Below, piece by piece: positions 47,001-59,000 of a stretch of 64,000 nt of DNA. Source of the stretch: Limnephilus marmoratus (taxonomy: Eukaryota > Arthropoda > Insecta > Trichoptera > Limnephilidae); assembly GCA_917880885.1 (NCBI GenBank), contig OU862920.1, forward strand, positions 38,723,019 to 38,787,018. The letters are read 5' to 3'. The position numbers and the translations under genes are program-made. Each line of letters starts with the position of its first letter. Within the stretch, counting starts at the first letter, position 1. Below the pieces are notes generated by a model that did not search any database, was not told the DNA's origin, and saw only the letters and a program-made list of their open reading frames with translations.

Positions 47001-50000
47001 TCAAGAATTATTGGCATCCTCGGACCCTTAACCTCTTAAAGGCCAGGAAATTTCCGAAAATTCCAAAACAAAGCATCACTTTAAATTTTGAATTGAACAT
47101 TTTGTGGATTAATTTTGAGCTATCGATGAATAAACTATGTACAAAACAACATTACTTGTGTTAATTACGTAAATTGATAGGTTTTACGATGTTTTCATCA
47201 AGTAACACTCGGACTTTGACAGAAAGAATCGCGGCAAATTTGACATTTTGATGCCACGGATAAAAGATGAGTCTCCGGCCAAGAAGCGGTTAACATCTGA
47301 GAGGCCAGGCCATTTCACGAAAATTCACTAAAAAAGCACCACTTTGAATTTTGAATTGAATGTTTTGTGGATTAATTTTGAGCTATCATATATTTTATTT
47401 ATTAACCTGTTGAGGTCCTGGCTTTTTCCAGAAAAACACGGAAATTTCACGATCTTCAATTGAATGTTTTGTGGATTAAATTTAACCTATCGTATATTTT
47501 ATTGACTGAAACACATTCCTAGAACAATAAACTATTTACCAAAATAACATTACTTGCGTAATTACGTAAATTGATAGGTTTTATGATGTTTTATTCGAGG
47601 TACACGCATGTCACGCATCGGCAATGTGACGCGGCCGCCAAAATGACAGTTGGAGATGCCCACAGACAAAAATTATTTTTAAATATTGTGTGGCTACTAA
47701 ATGAATGAAATCTTTACCCATACCATAGGGAATGTTGGCGGCAGTGATTCTGACACTTCCTTTACCGATTTTGTACATAGAAGGGTCAAAATAGTAGAAA
47801 GGAGATATTTTTTTTTCGCGCATGCGCAGAATCTTTTTACATCCCGGACTACGGAAAATTTAATATAAATTATTCGAAGTGACTTGTCTCATTGCGGGTT
47901 TCTCTATGGTAAAGTACGATAATAGAGCAAGCGTTTCTGACATTGTTCTTCATACACTTTCTGTATACATAAGGGTCAAAATTGCATTTCAAAATGCCGC
48001 GCCACCTCGCGGACACCGGTGTCCGAACGGCCCACAACGAGTTAAATGAAAGAACACACTTTGTATATATTTTATTTACTGAAACACGTTCCTAGAACAA
48101 TCAACTATGTACCAAAACAACATTACTTGCGTTAATTACATAAATTAATAGGTTTTACGATGTTTTAGTCGAGGAACATGCATCAATTTTGACAGCTAAA
48201 ATTTGCGGCAAAAATTACATTTCTATGTCACAGATAAAATCGTTTAAAAAATATTCTGGGGTTGCAAGATGAATGAAATTTTTACCCAACTTATGGGGTA
48301 ATGTTGGCGCAAGCGATTCTGACCCTGTTCTTCATACAAATTCTGTAAATAGAAGGGCCAAAATCGCAGACAAACATTTTTCGTTCAAATTTTTTTCGAA
48401 TTATTCTCGCGCATGCGCACAACACGCGCACGCCCGCGCGTCTCCGGCCTATAAGAGGTTAAGCTCGTTTCCACAATATTATAACATTACCAGACATATG
48501 TATGAAGTATAAGGCGTACCTGACTTATTAAATAAACAACAAAATATGAATCATAAAGCCACCTTATCAAAAATCTTGATCTTATCAAAAAATGCCGGTT
48601 TCTATCTATCTACAGGTGTTTTTTTAAACATTTTGCAAGTGTAGGAAATATATTCAGTGATAAATAAATATCCCATTCGTTGTATTAAATAATATGTAGC
48701 AATAACCATTTTATCTTTGCATATTATCCGTGGCAAAGTAATCTTCCTTGAAAATGGATTAAGCCTATTTATTAAAATGATAAAACTTTATGATGATTTC
48801 ATTAAAATACGGATAGTAGTTAAGTTGCAAAAAATTTTAAGGTAGGGACACAGCGGTTAGCTACTTTTGGTGACTTAGCAGGGGTGCCAGGGTTCATGGT
48901 GTGAGGTTTGTCCGACTGGCGGCCGATGCATCTGCCCACCTGTCGTGTGGTGGGCAAGATCGAGAGAGACTGGTTGAGGGAGGTTTTTTATCCTCTCTTT
49001 ATTTTCATCTCCAGTTAGATTTTATAAATTTGTTATTATCATTTTCAAGTTGGATTGAATGTGTTGCCATTTAATAAGAACAGTAAAACTTACAGAAGTG
49101 TTCAACTTGCTGAGCTTGCCAGAATCCACTGAGTAGGGCACTGGCTTGACTCTTGCGTTTCTGGAGGGGGTATGCGACCAGCCTTCTTCGATGGCGCTCT
49201 TGGATCCTCCCCTCTTGTTCATGTTGTTGGGGCGGTCATCGCGCCTATCATCGCGTCTGTCATCCCGCCGGTCATCCCTGCGAGGAGCGTTTGACTGAGA
49301 ACCATAGTTTGACAACTGGAAAAAAATAAACATCAGTTAGTAAAATTCTATATTTATGTAGGACAAGAAAACACAAACACTATACCAAATAAGATGGGAG
49401 ATAGAAGCCTTGGAATGAGTTGTCACGTATTTATGAATGAGAGAATGCATTGTCATTGACAACGAGTCTATCTGCCGAGTTTCAGCTCGATCGGATGTCA
49501 GGACTTGGTTTAATTTCCCCTTCAAAGATTCCACTTTAAACAAAAGTTAAATTCAAATAGATATATTTAAAGGGAGAAATCAGTATCTTGGTCATATAAT
49601 GAGAATAATAATAATAATAATAAATAATATTGGGAGGAAATTCATTATATTAATGTATTAAAAATAATTTTTACTTTTTCTAGTTCATAGCCTATTTTAC
49701 CCAATCTGGGAAAAAGGAGTGGTAGGGCAAGACCAAAGATATTGAAATATAAGTAGATGCGCTATCTGCTGTTTTTACTATGTGGGTCTGCGCTTCCGGG
49801 TGTCGCCGATATTGTTTACCAATTAACAAATAAACTAAAAGAACAAATAATTAACGAATAAACCAAACGAACGTTAAACTAAATGAACGAATTCTTTCCT
49901 TATTCAAAATATATTGTTAACCAATATTAATGCACATTTTCAAAAAATCAACGAAATGAACAAATTCTTTTTGTATGAAAACTACGCTAATTAGCGCGTA

Positions 50001-53000
50001 GTCCGGCGACAGTTGCGCGGACACCACAGCATATCTTTCTGTATTTGAATATCTTTGGGCAAGACACTAAAACTTTTTCTAGTTCATAGCCTATTTTACC
50101 CAATCTGGGAAGTAGGGCAAGACACTAAAACTTTTTCCAGTTCATAGCCTATTTTACAAGACACTAAAACTTTTTCTACTTCATAGCCCATTTTACCCAA
50201 TCTGGGAAAAAGAAGTGGTAGGGCAAGACACTAAAACTTTTTCCAGTTCATTGCCTATTTTACCCAATCTGGGAAAAAGAAGTGGTAGGGCAAGACACCG
50301 CACTGTGGTTTGTGGCTTCGATATCACAAGTCTTTAATTAGTAAATGCCGAAGTCCATTTTGACAACTACAGAAGTAAAGAAAAACTTTAACAAACTTCA
50401 CTTGTTTGAAAAAATTATAAAGTTTTGAGATAACACTTACAACAACTTCAAGTAAATAATAAATTAATGCAATAATTTATTTCTTTTTGGTATAATAAAT
50501 AGTCTTATTGTTAAATATTGGACTGTATTCATTTAAAGTATGAAGAATTCTAAGATTCTATCCAAATACGAATTGCATTCAAAATGCAATCGAAAATGCA
50601 ACTAGGGCCGCAGGAGACGAGCAGCATCGTACCACCGTGCTTCCCCTGCCCACTACCTTTTAACCTCACAACATTCCCAATTGGGAATGCTATAAACTCA
50701 CTGGCTCCAGAAGGGAGCAGTTGGGACTCTTGTATGGTATTCACATAAAAAAAAATATTTAAAAAAAAGGCAACAATTTGTGAAGAAACATTATAATTAA
50801 CATTATTATTATCAATCATATGTATATGTGTACATTTTTCAATACACATTCAAAATAAAATTACTGCTTTTTTAAATAGCAGTAATAAAAGTAGAATATT
50901 AAATTTATAGCATAAATAGATATCAAAGATAACTAGGTCGTAAGAGTTGCGTATTATCTTATTATGCAATTACATTATGCAGGTCCTGTGGCAAGTATTG
51001 ATATGTATCATTTTAGATGCAGTCAAGCCAAAGATCGTTTTTTTATTATCCATATCATTAGAGAGGCATATATCTAGTTACTTTCACTTTAAAATGAAGG
51101 CTTACAAACTATTATATATAACTACCATATTATTATAAATAACTACCACTTTGTTAATCATATATGGCTGTTTATTCTCCTCTCGGATTACGTTTTCAAC
51201 AAATAGTAAAAATAAAACTGACAATTTCATGAAACGAGTTAAACATGTGTGACGGCTATCAAATTGAAGATGGAAAAAACTGAATTTTACTTCAAATGTA
51301 AATGCATTGAGGATATTGTTAAACAAAAAAATATTACCTGCTCCAATTCCATCTCATTTTGAATTTGATCCATTGTCTTGGGATTTGACTGCCCCACGAT
51401 GGCTCGGGGCACCCAGTTCTTCATTCTGAGTTCAATAACATCCTGCAGCATGAATCTAAAAACATAAATATAAAGAATGTCAGCTATTTTCAACCAATAG
51501 TCATTGAATGAACATTAGATCTTCTTCAGGTCGAACTACAAATGTTCCACAAAAAGTTTGATCACTGCAGAGGAACATTGCAAATCTCAGATGGTGTCCA
51601 GGTATTTAAATTTTACATTATTTTGATAATTGGTTCAGTGACGACTTTTTTCTTTTTTCTTTAAAAAGAAAAAAAAAGGATTACGAATAACCTAACAATA
51701 TTTAAAAATCTCCTACTACCATCACAGAAAGCGAAAAATGACTTTTTTCTTTTTTCTTTAGAAAGAAAGAAAAAAAAAAAGGATTACGAATAACCTAACA
51801 ATATTTGAAAATCTTCTACTACCATCATAGAAAGCGGAAAATGTTGCTTTTGTTGTGATAAAGGACTTAGCCAGCCGAGGAATCGAACAAGGGACGCCTG
51901 GGAAGGACCCAAACGCGATGCCAACTCAGCTACCGACTATGAAGATAGTTATGTTGACTTTGCTATTAAAGATTTTGCCTTCATGGGTAGAAGGTAGTCC
52001 TGGGTCGGTCGTGAATAACCCGCTCATTGAAACCCGCTCACGGACCACCAAAGAGCGAGCAGGTCACTTTTTCGTCAGCACCCGGGTCTCGCAACCCACT
52101 TCTCGCAACCGCTCTACTACTGCAACCTGGGTTTCGGGTGCGGATGTGGCGGGGCGAGCGACGATAGATAGATGTATGAGAGAGCGAACGGTTTGTCAAC
52201 ACCCGGGTTTCGCCACCCGCTCTCTCGACTCAGGTAGTAGTAGAAAGTAGCTGGGTGAAGCGTAATCGAGTTTCATATTTTGTGTCGCGAAAAGAGCGGG
52301 TCTTCGTGACCCGCTCGTGACGCCAGTGTGTCGTGAGCGACCCGGGTCATGTAAAACGATCGATCGACCCAGGACTAGTAAAAGGTTCAGATATCTAAAG
52401 CCGTGTTGTAGAAGACACGAGACATCACCAAACACACGCTTGAGAACCCAGATGTACATTATTGCAGGAAATGGGCTACTTTCAAATGAATAATGAAGAT
52501 CTTAGGCTACTTTCAAATGCACGAGAGGGCACAATATGCTAATTTTATAAATTGAGAAAAAATGTATGTACAAAAAATATAAACTATTGAATAAAGGTAA
52601 TAGAAGTCAAACATAATATGTTGATGTGCACATATAAGTTGGCACGAACAATGGATTTAGATGTATGGCGCTTGTAGTCTATGCTTATATAATGTCGATA
52701 TTATATTCCTCAAGTGTAAAATATAAAGGCCTTAACATACCTGACTCGACTGCTCACTTTCTTTCCATCCTTAATGTCAACAATCTTTTGCATTGTTGCG
52801 AAATACGGATCTAGATTTATGTTGCAGACTTTCTCAAGATTTTTTCCAATAGTGGTGAGGAGTTTGCAGAGGCATTCGAGGGTCTCTTCTTCTACCTTCG
52901 ATAGCAAGTGAGTGATGCAGTACACCATGATCTTCGCTGTTATCAGATTCTGTTTGAATAGCTCTCCTGCAAAAAAATGACGACAATCAATTTTGAGTCA

Positions 53001-56000
53001 AATGCCACAAAAATTTAAGTAAATGTACAGCAAAATTCGCATTTCAAGAGATATCCATCTCTCACTTAGACAATCGCATCATTTTTTATATCAAAAAGTA
53101 ACACAAATTGGAATCAAGCTGCAAGAAAATGTTTTATTACGCATTACAGTTTAAGTACGCAATAATAAACACGAGTTACGTGAATTACAATATTTTAATA
53201 GAATTTCTTAAGCTAGAAAAATGCAACATGTACTTGCCTATGAAACGCACATTGCCCACAGAACGCATCCTAACTTTACGTTCTTCCTCAGCGAGATTCA
53301 TTAGCAGTTCCTTTTTCTTATCCTAGAAAAAAAAAAATAAGATTTTATAGGAAACCACTATAATGAATAGATAATGTTTTGCGAATTTTAAGAGGTATTT
53401 ATTACTACGGAACACCCACCAATAAGGTCACTTCAAAACTTCATAAATATAGTGAAAACAAACATAAGAAATATGGCTTATTTACATTATATAGGTTTTC
53501 TCGTGTGAGAAGTTTTCTGGTTCCTCAAAAGAGTTATTAATATAATAAGATAAATAAACAAACTATTTATGACAATAAATATACACAGCAAGCTTATGAA
53601 AAAAAAACGCAATCATTTTTCTATAAACCAAAGAGGCTAAGAAATAATAATAATATTTCTGTATACATAATACCATTCCAGATTTATTGAAAAACATGCA
53701 CACCTTTACTAATAAACTTGGTTTTAATATTACACAACTGATAAATAACTATTTACCCTATATTAATGTCGTTTATCAGTTGTCTAAAATTAGATAGCTT
53801 ATAAGTAGGGGCCATATTCTTAGACATTGTAACAGAACCTTTCAATATACAAGTTGTTCATACATATTATATTATTAATACATAGTTAAACACTTTTTAG
53901 AACATAGCTAAAAAAAATTACAATTAAATCCCTAACCATAGTCTTGAATAATCTGATAAAATATATATATACTGTGAGAAATGATGTAATGCTGGAATCA
54001 GATTTGATTATTCCTATTTTCCGCTATCTGAACTAAACCTTCAGAAAACTATAAAGCGACATTAGACCAAAACAATATTATTTATGAACAACAAAGTAGA
54101 TAACTTTTGAATGTAGTTGTAAAAACATTTTGCTACATCTTATAGAGTATGAGTTATGATTTCTATATGTAATTTAACAACATTAAATGATTTGCAGAAT
54201 TAATGAAATTATTTAAAAAATATTGATTACAGTAAACAAATGAACATCCAAATGGAGGCTAGTACATAAATGCATGTGTTAGTTAAACCCTGCGCCATAT
54301 TATTCTTTAACACAATGCAATTGAAAAACCCGCAATGTAATAAACACTTTACGCTGGTTGTTTTTGTTCTGTTATTGTTGCTCTCTTGAGGAAGGATAAT
54401 AGTAACATGTGGCAACAACAATCTACATACCAAGAGCATTTATTAGCAGCTTTCTTATCTGTGCTCAAAAGATTTATATATGCATAAGATCATTGGTCTC
54501 CAGGTTTATCACAGTAGAAGTGTGAATCAATAAAAACCAAATAGAGTAAATTTTAAAGTCCAAAATTTCCACTCTCTAAGCTTTTTTGTTTTTATTCCAC
54601 CAGCTACACGCCGAAATTGCGTTTTTTTCAAGTTTAACTTTTTTTAATAAATAAAATTGTTATAAATTCATTTGTAAAAATAATTGATGAAGAGGCGAAG
54701 GATTCTAGAATATTCTTTTAATCGTGATTCAAAATTTTAGTAAAAAAGAATCCCTCCCATTTTAAAATTGTTCGCAAAAGTATTACACCACGTCGAGTGT
54801 CACTTAACATTGGAGCTGGTGGAACAAAATCAATGTTGAGTGACACTCGACATTGGAGTGGAAAGGGTTAATAATACAAATGTATGAGAAAATTGCAAAT
54901 TTTGCCATTTTCATGGGAATAGTACGCAAAAAACAACAAACTTTAGGCATAATAAATAGAATTGTTGAATTTTTCATGCAATTTTCTGGTATTTTAAAAT
55001 AAGAAAAGAAAATCACACATTTTTGAAAAAAAAAAACTTCACGTTACAAAATTCCACAAAAAATAAAAGTAACAAAAATATCGCGAATTTCACCAAAAAT
55101 GACGCAAATATCACTAAATTTTCAGGTCCCCTACTCTATAAATAAGAATTGTTGGAGTTATGAGTCATGTGACGGTAAAACAATTTAAGGTTGTGTCAAA
55201 CAAGCTGATGTTTTGCAATTTATTCAAATATGCAATAAATGCAATATTGTCGTACTTTTATAGGATCAATAAACAAAATCACAGCAATAATAATTTGGGC
55301 CGCTGCCCTCATCAAGGAATGGACATAAAATATGGTTTCAGAGAATGGATAAAATAATAATATCGATAAAGAGTGATTCGGTAACACAATATGTCAAAAT
55401 GCATTATCTTTTTCAAAAATGAAGCATTTAAATATTTCAATAATCACTAGAGTTCGGGTGCTGTAGTGAAATGTTTTGAACTAAAAAATTACAATTCAAA
55501 TATATGTGAAATTAAAATAATTATATTGATATCCAAAATAAAATTGAGTTAAATTAATTGTACGTATTGTAAACGTTTCTCAAATAGAGAAAACCAAAGA
55601 CAGGGGAATTTTTTCTACCATTATAAGCAACTGATTTGACTGAATGTATTTATCTTTCTTGATGTGATAAGAAGTATTGTTCAATGGACAAATGCACATA
55701 AAAATTACATATCAATTCAAACGCAGATTAAGGGCCAGCTGTTTCGCAGAATTTGAACAATTCATCAAATTTTCATGTTCAGTTTATCATTATGGGCAAC
55801 AACTGAACTAGACAGATCTTAAAAATGATCTTTTAAATTTGATGAATTGTTCAAATACTGAGAAACAACTGGCCCTAAGAGGATAATACATATTAAAATT
55901 GTAATATATTAGTTACTTACAGGATCAGTGCACTCATTGAATTCCTTTTGCTTTTCCGCATCAATAGTATCCGCCTTTTCAAACTCTTTTTGACACTTTG

Positions 56001-59000
56001 TCACAATTAGTTTCCGGAACACGACAAAAGTCTCCTCAGTAGAATCCCCGGTGGGTGGCGCTTTCACCTACAAGTGATAACATTTTCAAGATGAATACAA
56101 AATTAATAATTAACATAGCATTCAATTCATAATTAACTCTTTTGGAGTAAGCCATTGTTCAAGTTTTAAAAATTCTCTCATAATATTGTTTGTAACAAAG
56201 ACACTTATGAACTTTCCTTGAATCACAATGTTTCAAGTATTTGTGTCTTATAAAATCAGCAACAGAATGGCCCTTTTCAGACATTAAAGGCTGGTTTATA
56301 CCCTAGGACTACCGGACTATTTATTGGATTGCATCAAACTCAACTGGGGGTGCAACCACCAATAATTGCATTAGTCATCTAGTTCCCCTCTCAATTCTCT
56401 CGGTAATAGTAATCACAGAGGTAATAATGACTTCTTTTCATAAGCGCTACCTTGACCATCTTTACATTTACCTTTCCCCGTCCCTGAAGTTGTTGCACGC
56501 GCTTAATTCATTTTGAACTGAATGACACAGTCCATAAATATGATAATTCAATTTTTTTAATGAAGATTTTGACAACGGCAAATATTTGGCATATGTGTTA
56601 TTTTAAAAAGCTCACTGCTACATTAGGTTATAATTATTTATATGTGTTATCACTGGGATACCACAATTCCGCTAAGGGTTAAGAGGGAAACAATAATATT
56701 GTAAAACTAACAATAATGTTGGACACTAAATATTGTAAAATAAAATAGTCAAATGAATACAACACCATATCACAGAAGTTACTGAAAACAGAGGAAAAGA
56801 CGTTATCATGTTAATACTTCAAATAAAGTATGTATTGTCTTCAGTTTTACATGACCGATAAAACGTACGATAAGTCCTAGTGTGTAAACCAGTCTTCACA
56901 CTGGTACAGCATTAGCCGGGCACTTTGGGGCTACGAGGGTTAACAGAGGATAAGATAAATTTAAATGTTCCCCAAGTTATGAGTTAAATGTTAAGGATTA
57001 GCATTTAGCAGAAAAATTTTGAAACAAATTGGAGTTACTTTGTTAACCCTTGTGATGAGAGTATAAAATAATAATTACCTTAATCTGTTCCAACTCTTTA
57101 CACATAAGTGCATATGTGGTAGAGAAATTAGGTTCATCCAGAGCTTTCTCGAACACCAAGTCAATCACACCGGATAACCTTTCGGAACTATTGATGTTCA
57201 TTAATCTGACTTGAGATATGAGTTTATCAAAGTTTTGTGGGGTCATTTTATTCAAAACTCCCCTGAATTTCTTGTACAGATCCTGGAACAAATAAAAAAT
57301 GAACATATTAAAACAGAATATCTATTTATATAAAGATGAGTGTCTATAGCGGGCGGGAGTGTTTATTTCTATGTAGATGAAATTTTGCACACTTGATGTT
57401 CAAAGCAAGGGGAAGGTCACTGTCCACATCAGATTTCGTTAAACTTTGCGTAAAACCTGTACAACGCCTATTTTATAATAAAAATCATTGTAAAATGTTA
57501 AACAATGCTTTCAGAGAGCAAACCAGTAAAACTTTCAGATGTATATCGCGGGGGTACTTATTACAACGAGGTAAGTCCGAAGTCGGCATTTTCGAGTGGC
57601 ACACAATGTCATGCACATATGCCCTAATGTTTGTTTGTGACGTATGTGTGTAAGGGAATAAAGTTATGGTTTTGTGGGTATAGCTGATTTCAGAGTTACC
57701 TGGTTGGGTATGTAACCATGCCTTGATATTTTGGGTGATATCTCGACAAACGCTAAATAATAATAGAATTAAATATTGCAATGTACCTGGGAGTCTATTT
57801 CCTGTTGCTCTTCACTATTAGCCGTCTTCACAGAGCGATGCGGCTTCCAAGCGTTCTGCGTCTCGTTGAGCTTGACATCCGACTTCAGGGAGAGGCTGAC
57901 GTGAATCACGCCTCTGTTGTTCCCTATGGAAGAATTATTGTTATTTCTTCCTAAGCCTGGCAAAACACCATAAACTAATTAATGCTTCATGTACAGATTC
58001 AAAATCTCATTATGAAAAGAGAATTTGAGGGAAAATGTGACATCCAAAGATGGTTATTATCGGGGTGAGGTCAGGATCAGTTGAATCGGTCAATGTAGAA
58101 TTTAAGTCTAAGCTACAATATAGATAATAAACATAAGGTACAGTGACAATGCTACATAGGCGTATGTTTTGGTTAACAGTTTTACCTTGTTGTGAACGTC
58201 TGTTTGGTGGGGGACCACGAGAGCCGCGGGCAAATCCAGGGAGTAAATCGTTTTGCTTCATCATTCCTGGAAGCGATCGGGACCCATCAGATCCTTGCTG
58301 CACCTGAAGACACAATATAATCCAATCAGATATTATTACAAATTCAACAGATGACAACCAACTTATTTTCATATTTATAAACATTATGACTTACCTTGTG
58401 GGGGATGTCGGCAAACAACTCTGGCATTTTTATGTTTTCTGGCTTTTTTAAGGCATTGGGATCGTCCCTAAATTGCATTAGGAAAGATATGTCGTAACAT
58501 TTCTTTCCATCAATATTTTGTGGCGACCATTGATCTGGAATCATAAAAATGTTTATATTAAGAATCTTACTTAATCTTCTGTGAAATGTGGATACTAAAC
58601 TTGCAACACTCAAAACATGGAGCTGAATACGGTGATTTGGGTAATAGATTGTATTAATTCCAATCGTATCGCTTTTAACTTAATTAAGTATGATTAGTTC
58701 TTTGTCAATCATTCATCTTACACGACCCGGATCGATCACCTGCCCGCCATTGGGATCGGTCCCAAAAGTAACTAGAAAAAGAAGCAGTTCTATATCGGTC
58801 TTCGGTAACTGGAATTGGCTGCCTTTTTCAGATATCAACAATCTCCAATTTTTTGTCAATCTTGAGGATCGAGACCATTAGTTTGTCTAAACGCAGGCAA
58901 CTAAAAATCTAAACGCAGGCAGCAAGAAGATTGCGAGTTTCAGCTTCACTGACATTACAGATCTCTGGTCATCACTCTCCACGCCGATCACCAAGCCTGA

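Noticed and set aside
51868..51938. Functional tRNA gene
   Set aside because: Promoter boxes are good but the acceptor stem is mismatched and it adjoins repeated SINE-like sequence.
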